This document shows, piece after piece, positions 21,166-33,115 of a DNA stretch of 64,000 nt (position 1 is its first letter; each line of letters opens with the position of its first letter). The stretch is from positions 4,836,001 through 4,900,000 of the forward strand of contig CM036636.1 in assembly GCA_020746105.1 (NCBI GenBank), read 5' to 3'. The notes beneath the pieces were generated by a model, which saw only the letters and a program-made list of their open reading frames with translations, did not search any database and had not been told where the DNA came from. The DNA is from Trogon surrucura (taxonomy: Eukaryota > Chordata > Aves > Trogoniformes > Trogonidae). A program made the translations under genes and the position numbers.

Positions 21166-24100
21166 TTATTGCATTCCAAACATGTCTCTTAAAGAAATAG
21201 CAAAATACGGCCTGACTTCAGCTGAGTCTTAGTAATACAGTCTATAAATAATGCAAACCCTTGTTTGGGGTTTCAGTAACTACAGCATCTGAATTCCATG
21301 ATCATAGCATAAATCAAGGAGTGGCTGAGAAGCAGAGTTTACTTGATTAAAAATGTTAAGAGAAATGGGTGGGAAGCTGTCTGGTTACATTCATTAAACA
21401 TCTGAAGTGTCTCAGGAAAGTTGGATGAAATTAGAAGAAATTATTAAAATGTAACCACAGATATAACTTTTATGACAGTGAATATATGTGCAATAACTCA
21501 TAACTAGAGCAGGTTGAAAAACGTTCTGCTGGAATATTTTTTTCTGAAAAAAAACAGCATTTTATTGAAATCAACCTATCCTGTGGAACATGTCAATTTA
21601 AGTGATTTTTTTTTTTTTCCCCTAAGAAATGGAACTGAAATGAAATGTTCCCAGTAAGGTTCAACTTTATCAGAACAGAATGTTTCAAATTTTCGGAGGT
21701 TGAAACGATTCCATTAGAAATATTTTATGCAGATCGGTAATGCTTAAAATATCAAAACTGGAAGAAAGTACTTGGCATTGATCAAAAATAGTGCACTGAA
21801 TAACTACAAATTATGTCTTTTAGAAGACTTCTTTTGAAAGAATTTCCTTTCCCGTTCTTAAAAAAAAATTAAAAAAAAATTAACCTCCCCCCAAAATCTA
21901 AAAGGGCAGAACTCAAATAATATTCAATATTGCTTCTTTTCTATGATTCTATGATTCTATGAAGCATTTAGCAGATATATCTTCATTTTTACGTGCCACC
22001 CACTGTTTTAATACACAGGGAAGAGAAACAGAACACAACCTGGTATCATAAGCACTTCTGTTGGAACAGCCACTGAAGATCACAACTGCCGGTGATGGAT
22101 CAGGCTGTAAGAGCCATCGTCAGTGGCAGAAAGATGATTCTTGTAATTCCCTCAGGGAAGAGTCTCTCAGCTTCCTTCTCAGAAGGAAATAAATCTGTTC
22201 AGTCTTTACCTTCGTGATGCCCTATTTAATGGACCAGATTTCAGCAGAGCCCATTTTTCTTAACACGTGTGTAGCACATCGGTCTCCCAGTGTCCCCTGC
22301 CCTCCCTGACCTGGCGACTCCCTGGTTTTCCTCCGTAAGTACAATATTCTCCAAGGTTTCTAATTCACATTCTCCTCCGTGAAAGCCCTCAAGCAAGAGA
22401 GAACTCAGACGGCTCCTGATCTCCATGTTTGACAGGCTCCAAAGACACATTTCATCAGCCGTTAATCTCCCACAATCCTCTAAGCTTTATCTGTTAAGAC
22501 TGAAGCAGGCAGTGCAGCTTTGCCATACTTTAGACTTGTTATTAGTTTTCATAATTTTTCTCAAAAGACCATAAGACTAAAGCAATCTCCTATCCCTAAT
22601 ATGTTGATAATCGTTTTGAAATATTTAAAGCTTCTCTTCTGAAAGCTTCCCTGAAATAGCCATCTCATCTCTCCCCTGGTGCTTTCTTGGCTCTTATTTT
22701 GGCGTTCCCTTCTCCTCTATCAGACTTTCCCAGGGTGTTCAACTGCCTCATGGCCAAAGACCCTCCTTTCTACTCCCACTTTCCATCCTGGGGTTTGCTT
22801 CAGAATTTCCTTTTTATCGCTACCTTTCTCCATCTTTATTTTCAACCTTTCCTTACCTTCCCACACTTCCGAGGCTCCATGACTGCAGTAGTTGCCTACT
22901 ACTAGAAAGACTAGAGGGTAAATCTCTTCTCACTGGGACATTCCTGCATCAAGTCCTGTAAAATTAGAAATGTCTCCCCATGCTGCAGAGATCCCAAATC
23001 ATTCCAAGGACCAGACTTCCAGCAGGTCCAAATCCATAAAAGATATAAAGTTAAAACAGATGTAATTTTGACAACAGTGGAACCACACTGTTCTGTCCTG
23101 CAAAACAGAAAGAATCTTCTTTGTTTCCAGAGTCTACTGAGCCCCACTGCTGTGACCTGGAGGTAACTTCTGCTCAACATTTGCTTGCTGTTATTACATC
23201 TGTCTGGATTACCTGCTCCATCCACCCAAAGGTGTTAAGCCACATCTACTTTGGTGTTAGAAGAAGCTCTCACAGAATTAAGCTGGTTTGACTAACCTGC
23301 AGGATTGAAAACAGCCTCCAGACAAGCTCTAATGTCACTGCAGCAAGTATTCAGTGTTTACCTCTGATATTTATTTTTCCCTGATGTCAAAAACAGATAG
23401 TGAGCTAAGTCCCATGGCACTGTATTCCTGACACAAGGATACGCTGAACTCTCTCATGAATAACTGAAATCGTTCAGCACCTGAGATATGGAGGCCCCAG
23501 ATCTTTGCGTAGCATCCGCCTGCTTATAGAGATGAAGGCAAGCAGAAAGCAACAAGATATTTAACAGAGTAATCTCTGCATCCCATTGCATACTAATTAG
23601 ACGCTAGACATAGATACATCAGGGGAAGCAGAGGGAGGAAGGAGGGGGAAAAGAATCTCTTGGCAAGACAACGTTGCACTTCAATCTTTCACCTTCACTG
23701 GGTAATGGGATGTGATGGAACATTAAAACAAACAAACAGCTTTTGGTGTTTACAAGAAATGTTTAAATGGGAGATCACGAGCCAGAGGTGCTCCACAGAA
23801 CATCTGGAGTACTGGAAAACAATGCGATTACGCAGATGAGTCACATTCATTAGGCTATAAAATCTCCAGTAATGAATGTACGAAAGGGACTTTCATGTAG
23901 ATTGTCATCTGTAGCCAAAAAAAAAACTCAAGCCCCTAGATAATAAACTTGGCAGCTCCTTCCCTGCCCACCCCCTTTTCCTCCTCCCCTTTGGAATGAG
24001 ATTCCCAGTGCAATTACAAAGCTTCGTGCTTGCAGCTCAGCCCCCGTGTCTCAGGCACAAGCACAAATCCCTGTACGGGCGTTAGCTGGGAGGACGGGGA

Positions 24101-24639
24101 AGCGGGATATTCCAGAATAGATGAGTGACGTTAAACACGACAGAAAACTGATGCCCTTTGCCCAACGCCCCTTACCAAAAAAACATAAACCCACACTAAG
24201 AAAGCCTAGATGATATGATAACATATATGACAGCTTAGGGAGCAACGTGACAATCGATCGTCATCCAAAGTCTCTAAGGACGCAGCATAATATTTCACTT
24301 AGAATCATATTAATAACTCTTGAGGTTTTTTCCAACCTTTCAAACAAAAAATGAAATATGGAAATGTTAAATTACAGTTTATGAAGCTATGAAATACGAA
24401 ATTGGTTCATTGCCCCACACTGGGTGCCAACAATCGTTGGAATGAGACGTTCAGTGTCTTGTCTTCCCCACACACGCAGTCCCAGCAGTGCTATGGAATA
24501 CTACTCGTCCATATGCCCCCCCTCCAGATGATCTCATCGACAGTCTAGACATGTCTTAGGCAGAAAAAGACACAACTTTAAGGGCACCTAGGCAAGTCTA
24601 CTGAGTGGAAAGGTGAGAGAGAGGGTGAGAACCACTTGT
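21166..24639. other. Unique DNA with simple repeats, no gene seen
   Basis: 21500-21730 is rich in GAAA/TTTC words and carries CAGAACAGAATGTTTCAAAT at 21671-21690, similar to the reverse complement of a stretch near 1951-1970. A T-run lies near 21607-21620 and A-runs near 21861-21880. The longest open frame is 104 codons (22911-23225, -), unlike any protein I know. No RNA gene was recognised. Confidence 0.45.
21940..21962 (+). repeat. Isolated CR1-like octamer tail (ATTCTATG)n
   Basis: Nearly three copies of ATTCTATG, which fits the CR1 3' terminal octamer (ATTCTRTG). No CR1 3' UTR motif (GGACTAGATGAT, CCCTTCCAACC) is visible directly upstream. It may be the tail of an extremely short insertion, a tail whose body decayed, or an independent microsatellite. 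Confidence 0.55.
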
Positions 24640-24985
24640 TCACTGTTTATTTGAAACTAGCAGAAGATGAAAACAAACTAAAAGCACATTTTCTTCACAC
24701 GGTGTGTGGTTCGGCAGTGGAACTCCTTGCCATAGGAGACTGTGAGTGCTGCAAGTTTGCGTGGGTTCGAGGGGAGGCTGGGCAGAAAATTAATCTCTTG
24801 ACAGCTACTGAGTACGAAGAACCTGGCTCTATCCTAGAAAGGCTCAGAACTGCAGACTGCCGGTGATGGGAAGGGTGCAGGCAGAAGCAGCACTACGGGA
24901 TCGCTCTGTTCTGATAGTCAGACTACATGAGAGACCGCACTGGGCTGTGTAGGCATTCGGTCCAACCTCACCTGGTATTTTAGTG
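24640..24985 (+). mobile_element. Ancient L3/CR1-type LINE 3' end
   Basis: TTTTCTTCACACGGTGTGTG, then GCAGTGGAACTCCTTGCCAT, then TTGACAGCTACTGAGTACGA match the L3/old-CR1 3' region (like 'ttcacacagcgcgtagtt...tggaactcgctgccac...atcagtggctactagtca'). Further on, GCACTGGGCTGTGTAGGCAT and TCGGTCCAACCTCACCTGGT parallel the family's terminal 'actgggctagatggaccttggtctgacccagtat'. The element is full of substitutions; the 76-codon frame at 24636-24866 is a coincidental open stretch. L3-type LINEs were active in early amniotes, so this is probably one of the oldest insertions in the window. The 3' end is placed approximately. Confidence 0.75.
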
Positions 24986-26004
24986 CTCCCGTATCTTACC
25001 TTTAGTGACTCGTAAGACCTGAGTATGCACAAAGAGTGAAAAATGGGCTGTCAGTAACTCATTCTATTCATATAACTGGTCAACAATGAGTCAGACACTT
25101 CAGTCACGGCCACAGGACTGTTATCACAGCAGCTAAAGGAAGAAAGATCCCCTTAATCTAATCTAGCAATCGGAGGGAGATTTCTTTGAAGAAGTCCCCT
25201 AAATGTCTGGGCTCCCCCTCAAATCTTGTCCCCAGACACATCTCTCTTACCAGCGAGTCAGTAATGGCAGAATTTTCCCCAAAGCAAGGTTAGCAATAGC
25301 TTTGACAGATGTTTCAGGATCTTTTATCACATTAGAATTATTGGATGTTTTCAACTAAACCGAAGAGCATTGCAGCCCCCCTTTTTAGCTCATTCTTGAA
25401 CACAGATGTTTTAAAATAACCCTCTTGTGGGTTTTATTCGTTGCTGCTGCCTGTGTAACATATCACCACTTCTTGAAAGTCCTCATTACTCAGAGGATCT
25501 TTTTTTTTTTCTTTTCCTAAAGGCCCATTTGTAGAATTGACACCTTTTTTTTTCATTTCCAGTAGATCTATTTCCCCCTGGACCACGTCTGTCTGGGGAG
25601 ATCTCATTCAAGGACAATTGAGCTTCAAATTGGGAAATCAGACTGCTAAATCCCTTAGTTATCTTTGAAAATCCCATCCTTGAAGCTTAAGTCAGATGAG
25701 AACTTCATCTACTTTCTGTAATTTGCTGGTTTTCAACTCCATTTCTGAAAGGATTTTTATTCTCATGAACAGAGGACAGTGACCTTCATATAGAAATGAA
25801 ATCAGTTCAACAGAATAAACAATAATTACACTTCCATAGGAAAATACATTTTCTATTTTCTGTTTCTGACTGAGGGTTAAATGATTAAGTCATGCAATTT
25901 CTTTATTTTCTTTGTCTTTTGAGGGAAAACAGTTACCTGAGCTGTTTACATTTCACTCACATCACATATTATATTTGCCAGTAATTTAGGCAATTACAAG
26001 CCTG
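24986..26004. other. Unique non-coding DNA
   Basis: No gene, RNA or clear repeat. T-runs lie near 25500-25510 and 25545-25553. The longest open frame is 63 codons. Confidence 0.5.
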
Positions 26005-26165
26005 GGGACCTTTCCTCAGCTTTGTCCCTCGCTGGCCGCATCTCACATCACCGCTTTGCTCCTCACCAGTTCAGCCTCCTTATATGTAAAACACCGAGAC
26101 GCCCTTAGCATGCATTAATCAGTATTTATAAAGTGCTTTGACATCTTCACATAAGTACAAAGCCT
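26005..26165 (+). mobile_element. MIR/CORE-SINE 3' half
   Basis: TTCAGCCTCCTTATATGTAA at 26069-26088 matches the MIR 'tcagtttcctcatctgtaaaat' block. About 40 bases later ATTTATAAAGTGCTTTGACA (26125-26144) matches the MIR terminal 'gtaaagcgctttgagatcc'. The two blocks sit in the expected order and roughly the expected spacing, which makes this the strongest MIR call in the window. The 5' part is not convincing. Confidence 0.55.
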
Positions 26166-29100
26166 TCTAATACGAGACAGAATGCAAATGTCATGTATGT
26201 TACTTATACATGAAGGCGCGAGAGATGTGTCGGTGCCGGGTCCGCGACTCCTGGCAGCACCACGGGAGGTGTCGGGGCAGAGATCTCCAGCCAAGCTCTG
26301 CAAAGTGGGTGTAGGTGCCTGCAAAACTCCTACCCTGCATCAGCACGGGCAAGTCGTAAGAAATAAATGACAGGAGTCTCATTTTTAAACGAGGGCAAAT
26401 CAAGGCACGTGGCTTTTTGAGGGTAGGGTTAGTTAGAAACAGGCTGGTCCTGTGCTGGTGCTATTTCTGAGATTACAGGGATGAGGAGTGGTGTCTTTCA
26501 GTGTGAATGAGGATGGAAATTTGCGCCTGGTTGTGAACAGGGAAGGAGAATTGGTCAGATTTGTTTTGCTCTTCCCTCAACTGCTCACTATGGCTTCAGA
26601 CTGGAAAAAAAAAAAAGTGGTTTTGTTTACGAAATACCTAATTGTGACACTTTTGACAATTTCAAAATGTTTGGGATAGTTATATTTTTAGTATTGAATT
26701 GAAAACCTTGTCAAAAATGGCTATCTTCCTGGGGAAAGAAAAACTACACCAGTGTAAATAAATCTGAATGCTCTCAGGTTAGCTGTTACCTGCAGGAATG
26801 CACACAGCCCTCATACAGTGCTACATTTCCCCAAAACCCTACTCGTCGTTCCTGACGGAGTATTAACACATTCATCACAGGGCAGCACTCGGAGGGACTA
26901 AGTAGGTCCTTTCCTTCGTCACGTACATATCCAAAATTACCCAGGAGCATCGCTGAGACAGGAGGTCCCTGGCTGTGTGAGCAGCTCTTCCCTGCCTGGC
27001 AGCAAGCACAAGCTCCCAAATCATCTGGACTTGCAGCCACCATGCAATGGCCTCAACAAAAAGCCCCACACCCTGTCCCCTGTAGAGCAAAGACCTCAGG
27101 TCACCACAGACTATGGGGAGAGAACCTGGGTCTTGATTTCACGTAGATTTTTTTTCTAAATCAGTGTCAGAGGCTGCTGCTAGAAGTGGGCACCAAAGAG
27201 AGCCACCGGGCTGGGGCTTACGCTCACCCAGCTGTGGGCTCACCACTGCCTCAGCCTAACAATGTCACAGTGCTCCCCGGGATAACAGACTTGATGGATT
27301 TCACACTTTAAGGCTTTTGCTTTGAAAGAGCCCCAGCTTTTATCTTAGCGAAGTGCAGCTTTGTAACCTAAAAATAGCCTGCCCAAGCTCCTTCCTTCGG
27401 AACAGCAGAAGATGAGCTGGCGACTCTCAATTTTTGGTGCTTCTCTATCAGAAAGATGAAACATTTTCCCTGTAATCCTGCAAAATGGAATGTTTAGGGT
27501 TTCAGAGGTTACTGGAAATTTCCCTGGCAGCTGGTCAAATGTGTGATCCCATTAGAGCTTCTTTGATGAGGAAGTGTAGCTTGACTCAGAGAGAAAACGA
27601 GGATGGGAAGGGAGAGCATGTCAAAGGAAAAAAAGACTGAGAGAGAGAAAAAGAAGGGAAAAAACCTCCATGAACCAAGAAGAAAACCAGAGCCTGTCTC
27701 GTTTCACAGAGGAACACAAGAAATTAGGTCCAGTAACTCACATAACTGCGCAAATACTGATCATGAATGAGCAAGAAGCAGCTCTGCTCTCTCCATGTAA
27801 GGGAGTGAGATCCTGAGGATGTCTTTTTGGTTCTCCGAGAGGCCAGGGCAGGCCAAGCATCGCTTTTTTCCCACTGGCAGAGCTCGTGGCACCAAGCAGA
27901 AGAAAGCATAAAAAACCTCCTGGATCCCAGGCTCCGTGCTAACTGCTTGTCACCTCACTTAGCACCACACAAGCTGCAAGGTGCAGCCCAAGTCAGAGCA
28001 GCTCTTTTTGTTAGCAAGAGAAAAGGACAAGGAATCGTGTTTTACACGCTCCATTGTGAATCTGTGAATGGCTTTGCAGTACCTAATGCACGGGGTTTGT
28101 ATCAGGGCATCAATAAGTGTCTCCACACCCTGGTGGTACGGCCACTCCAGGCAGTCGCATTAACCCCGGGTGGAGAGGAGGGTGCGGATGCTTTGCAGTG
28201 GGTGCTGCAGCAGGAACGTGGTGCCCAGCACCAGGCTCTGCAGCAGGCGTGGGAACCGTGTCTGTGTCCCAGCAAAGGGCTGCACCAGCCCCATGTTCAG
28301 GAGACCTGGCTCGTGGCTGCTATGCGTCAGGACACCCATCAGGAGATGTCTGTGTTCCCCACAAGTCTGGCATTCTGCAGCCGAGGTAGGGTCGGATCCT
28401 TCTCTAGAAAGGGGGTTGAATTTCAGCAGCTGTCTTCTTTATTTTTTGGCATCAGATTTATCCGCGAGCCAGAAATGGAGTTTTTAGTATTTCTATTAGA
28501 GTGACAAGACATCAAGACTCCTTCCAGCATCATTTTTCACCTAAATGGATACTTATTCTCTGCTCTCTGATATTAATGAGGAAACATTTGCCAGTAAAAG
28601 CAGGCAATGTGGGTTCAGATAAACTAAAAAAACTATTTCTGTGTCTCTCTCACATCCCTGAGGGTGACGGTCTGACCTGCTGTCCTGTGCTGAGATTACT
28701 CCCTGATAATCACACCCATCCCCACCACCCTCAGCAGAGCACACCCCCTCCAAACCTGCCAGCGTAACTGCACATATTTCCTAAACCGGTTTCTTCAGAC
28801 TGGGGCAGGATGGAAAAACATCCTACCAAAACTGAATTAAGTGTTCGGGTTCTGAGAAGCAACGAAGGGTTTTTTTCTGCACACTTCACGATCATCATTC
28901 ATAAAAACCCAGCAGAGCAAAATCTACCTCCCCGCTGCATCCTTCCAGCTCTGCTGTCCTCAGGTAAGCAACGCTAAGCCAGATTTATCCCTCCAAACGG
29001 AGATTTGGGAAAATGGGGCAGATGGGATGCCAGCTCATGCTCCCATCACAATGGCAGCTCCACGGTGCCACAGGGAATCAAAAGCACTATACGCTCGTAT

Positions 29101-29624
29101 TAATTAGCAGCAAAAACCACTACGACTCTGAACACCCAGAAGGAGTGGATATGATGAGCGAGTGCAGGCTGCTTCTGCATAATCTCTTTTTTAGAGCAGA
29201 ACCCCAATTTACCTCGGAGCCAACGGGGTACTTCATAATAGCGCCAGCCCGCACGAGTTTAACTATGCCAGCGACACGAGGAATGCGTAAAACGCCGCAC
29301 ATAAATCCCCAGCTTTGGGAACAGGGTGTCATTCCAAGTGGCAAGCCCTGTTCAGCGCGGATTTATGACCCCTGCGGAGGCATGCACTGCCATCTGCTTC
29401 CTCCAAGCCCCGCCAAGTAGCCTGCATGAGGCACACAGGCTTGGTCCCTCTGTCTGAGCAACCCAGAGCGCTCAGGAGGCTTCGCACCGGGCGGGCTGCT
29501 CTGGTTGGTAAGCTCAGCAGCTGCGGGTTAAAAAAGGATATTAAAGTGGGTTATCTCTTGTGTTAAAAGGGGACTGGTGTTTCCTAGGGGGAAAGGGCTA
29601 AACATGAGACTGAAAATAGTCATA
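26166..29624. other. Unique DNA, no recognised gene; one long anonymous open frame
   Basis: A 225-codon frame spans 27827-28504 (+), with two other plus frames open over 28117-28487. The region is GC-richer, which lowers stop frequency, and the translation (rich in Gln, Ala and Leu) shows no domain, signal peptide or similarity I recognise, so it is taken as a chance frame. Around 27600-27665 there is a purine-rich patch. 26600-26670 contains TTTTGACAATTTCAAAATGT, akin to motifs near 1951 and 21671. 29040-29350 is a CpG-retaining islet (listed separately). Confidence 0.45.
29040..29350. promoter_or_regulatory. Candidate regulatory islet: CpG-retaining unique sequence
   Basis: About 18 CpGs in ~310 bases at only moderate GC, for example TATACGCTCGTATTAATTAG, GCCAGCCCGCACGAG and AAAACGCCGCAC, against a CpG-poor background. 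It includes a TTAATTAG homeodomain-type core and ATAAATC words. It is not part of any recognised repeat. An enhancer or conserved non-coding element is the likeliest explanation; conservation is untested. A 135-codon frame (29013-29420, +) crosses it but has no known relatives. Confidence 0.28.
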
Positions 29625-29691
29625 GGGGGTTGGACTAGATGATCTTTTGAGGTCCCCTCCAACCCCTAACATTCTGTGATTCTGTGATTCT
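29625..29691 (+). mobile_element. CR1 LINE, terminal 3' UTR only
   Basis: The final ~67 bases of a CR1: GGGGTTGGACTAGATGATCT, then GAGGTCCCCTCCAACCCCTA, then ACATTCTGTG and octamer repeats to 29691. It is near-consensus, so recent, and severely 5'-truncated. It contains no coding sequence. Confidence 0.93.
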
Positions 29692-30264
29692 CAGGTACAT
29701 ATGTCAAGAGCCTACCTGCATGGGAGTTCATACACTTACACGTTCACACAATTCTGTATCTGAGTAAATAAGACTTTATCTATACGCTCATGCCTGCATT
29801 TCCTAAGGGACCGAGTTTTGATGGCCAGATTTAAAACACACGAGCAAGTTTCTCTAACTGTAGGCACCCAGTTTGGGGTGCCTCATTCACACCCTACCAC
29901 ACTTGCACCCTATCACACTCATTCACACACTATCACACTCATTCACACACTATCACGCTCAGTTCTATAAATAACGCCATAGCAGGAAATATATTCTAAT
30001 TAGCACCCCAGACACAGTCTCCTGGCTCACTTCCATTCCTTCCCATTGGCACAGAGCTGGCGTCTCTTTTATTTTTTCTTGCAACATTCCCTGAAAGACC
30101 CGTTGATATCTTGTTGAGACCATTTCCAAGAAGGAGACGGAAAAAAGAAAAGACATCCAGTGGAGGGTGTCAAAGTAGGAGATACATCATGTGCCTTCCT
30201 TCCCCTGACCAACTACTGAGCACTTCTGCAAAAATGGGCTCTCAAAAATGTCAGGTTCAAAGCT
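29692..30264. other. Unique DNA with a 20-bp tandem repeat
   Basis: Apart from the short minisatellite at 29884-29960, nothing is recognised. The longest open frame is 63 codons. Confidence 0.5.
29884..29960 (+). repeat. Short 20-bp tandem repeat, ~3-4 copies
   Basis: The unit ATTCACACACTATCACACTC is repeated: two near-perfect copies at 29921-29960 are preceded by a diverged, slightly shorter-spaced set starting at 29884 (CACCCTACCACAC, then TGCACCCTATCACACTC). Confidence 0.85.
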
Positions 30265-30420
30265 GTTAGAGTAGAAATGACCTCCTAGATCATGCCGTCC
30301 AGCTCCCTGCATCTCAGGACGACTCCCTGGTGTACACTTTATGCTGTTTTGTCCAGCCTAATTATCCATCCCTGCTGTTAATGGGATGGAGTACCAAACT
30401 CTTCAGACGGCTGCCATCTT
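30265..30420 (-). mobile_element. Ancient CR1-type LINE 3' UTR fragment
   Basis: In plus-strand reading, GAAATGACCTCCTAGATCAT, then GCCGTCCAGCTCCCTGCATC and TTTTGTCCAGCCTAATTATC follow the reverse complement of an old CR1 3' end ('gacctccnagatcatctagtccagcccctgc...ttgtccagcctaa'). The octamer tail is lost and divergence is high. The body boundary near 30420 is approximate. Confidence 0.7.
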
Positions 30421-33060
30421 TCAGGGATGCATTATTGTTCTTCCCTTCCTGGTGGTTTACATGATTGAGTTTTGATACGACATTATTTTAGGTTTTGAAA
30501 CTTTAAGCCCTTAAAGAGAAGTGTCCTCACCGTCTCAGACTTCAGCCCAACACAAAAACTGTAGCTTGGATTTGGAGATCTTTGTACATTGATATAAAAA
30601 GCAGACCTTTTGGAAGAGATTAAATTGTTAAGGAAAATATTTTGCTCTTCTGCGGCTTGAATTTGGGATTGGAGGTTTCCCCATTTCATGAACATGCAGA
30701 CCACACTCAGGTTCCTGTATTCAGACACATTATTGTCTGTACATATGTGAGCATCCACTTAGGCATGAATATGTCCAGTGGCACAAAGTCTCAGCTGTCA
30801 CATCTAAGCCTGGAAAGCAGTTTGGTTTTTCTCCCCCTGCTCCCTTTGTGCCCAGCAGCCCAAGGCCGGTTGAAAGTCTGTCATGTCATGGCCAAGCTCT
30901 CACAGTAATTCCAGTCTGGTCTAAATTCTTGCGCTGTCCCCTTATGCACTGAAGGCCTCCTGCCCAGGCTTTATTTTACTACATCTGGCACTTGCCTTTC
31001 ATTTCTAAACCAATTTCCAAATGAAAGGAGGCTTGTGTCTCCTATCTCAGACTTTTTGCCAGAGTGGTCAAGGATATGAGGTTTTGACGTGTTTCACGAA
31101 AATAAGTTGTCAGGTAAAGGAGAGAGTGCTGTTAATGAACCTCAGTCCTTGATTAGCCAGCAGAGAATGCTCACAGATCAGGGATGCTGCAGAAGCACCC
31201 ATCTCAGGAGCTACAAATCTCTTGGGACCAGCCTCCCTTCATCCCATTGCTCACAGAGACATCTCCAACTTTCTCCCACCAGGCTGGCAAGCTCAGCTCA
31301 CCCTGTGCTGTCAGGGAACACCTCTCTGGCTTGCACTGAGGAGGGAAGATCCTCATTCTCAGCTCAGGTTGCTCCCAAGCATCAGAGAAGATCCTCTCCC
31401 CTTGCCATCCCCACTCCCAGTCTCCAGGACACACGTGCTTCTCCCTTGTGTCAGGAAGTTCCCCACTGTCCCGCTCTTGCTTGGCCTCCTTCCTGGCCCA
31501 CAAGCATCTGCCTCAGCATCTTTGTCAGGGCTTTGCTATAATTACAGTCTCCTCTCCTCCCACCCTCACTGTCTCTCCAAAATTTCTCACTTCAGACGTT
31601 CCTTTCGCCATCACACGGTGCTTCAAATTAAACTTAGAAACGTTTCTTTTTAGCCTTTTAACTAGTTCCTGCATGAGTCGCATTGCAGAGCAGGGGATTT
31701 CACTGCTGTTTCAGGGAGCCCCATCGCACGAAAAGGCAGAAGGCACTTTCATGAGAGGGGAGAAGGACTCTACTGCCCATGTTCAGGACTTTTCTTTCAC
31801 CCAGGAATGTGTCAGTTCTGTTAAACCACATGGACAAACCACTAAGTTCTTCCCTTAGCAGCGGTTCTGTTTCCGCAGCAGTAAAGGATGCTAACAGTCC
31901 CACCTCCGTGTCCTTTCTTTGTCCCCATAACAAAGCAAAGCTTTGATTTTTGACTTAACTGTCTCCTTAATACACAGGCAACTATGGAAAGCGCAAAACC
32001 TTCAGCAACTTGCACTCTTTCTGCAGAAGGAAAACAGGAAAATAGTCTCAGTGACAGGCAAAGGGAGGGAAAGACCACCACGTTATGCCCCAACGCTCTG
32101 CTGACACCTCAGAGATCTCCACACCCGAAGTTGCGCAGGGGCAGCTGGAGCAACCAGTGCCTTTTCCTCTGCTACTGCCACCATGCTGGTGGCTTTTGCC
32201 CATCACTGCCAGGAGATGCCAGTCCCAAACCAAAACCACCAGCAAACCTCAAGCTGTTGCCCACCTGCGGCAGACAAGATTGTGCTCACACAGCAGTGAA
32301 AAAGAGACACGGAGCCCCTAGCAGAGGCTGCCAGGAGGTGAGCAAGGCTTGCTCTGCCTGCTGGGCTGCCTGTCCCAACTGTAGGCACCAGCCCACCTAG
32401 CTGGTCCTCCTCCATCCCTGGCTGAGGCAACAGGAACCATGTGCTGAGTCTGCTTCAGCTGGGAATTACATTTTGCATATCTTACATCTATCAGTGTAAA
32501 AATAGGATGTATGAATAAAGGGTGTTAAAATTGCCACCTCAGTCTGATTTCTCATGCTCTGTAATATAACATATGGCAGTGACTGAACTCCCAGGGAGAA
32601 CTTGGGAAGCAAGCAGAGACAAATAAGTTGTTTAACCATTTCAGTGCCCTGGGCATGCTCTGTACATCAGGCGTGAGACTGAGTGCAGTGCAGTGACCCC
32701 AGCAAGCTGGGTTACAAGTACCAGGCTAACTGCAAGAGCACCAGAGTGCTGTGTCACCTAATTTACTTTCCTTCACAGATCAGTTGCTTTTGCAGTTGAG
32801 AGTTGTCCCCTCCAGAGCGCAGAGGGTCTCCGCACGCCTGTTCTGCACATTGCCTGTGGCACTGAGGGGGTTAAAACGAACAGCCTGACCATCAGCTTTG
32901 CAATAATGAAGCTCATCAGAAAGGGCTTAGAACAAGTCAAACGCTGCTGCTCGCTGATTTGCAGCTGCAAACTTGGGATGAACCTGTCAAAACCCTTCCT
33001 GCACAGAGCAAACTGACAAGAAGGTATCTCAGGATGTGGGAGGAGTCTGTCGGCAGCATT

Positions 33061-33115
33061 TCTGGGCCAGGTTCTGCTTTTCCAGCTGGACCTGTTGCAG
33101 TCAATGAGTTTTACA
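33061..33115. repeat. Possible very old amniote interspersed-repeat remnant
   Basis: GGGCCAGGTTCTGCTTTTCC, then TTGCAGTCAATGAGTTTTAC, has the wording common to deeply old amniote repeats ('gggccagattctgct...ttcaatggagttaca'). I cannot assign a named family, and it is short. Confidence 0.35.

Noticed and set aside
31089-31858. Cluster of overlapping 136-150-codon frames
   Set aside because: Three plus frames and one minus frame are open together, the mark of a stop-poor pyrimidine-rich stretch rather than of one coding frame.
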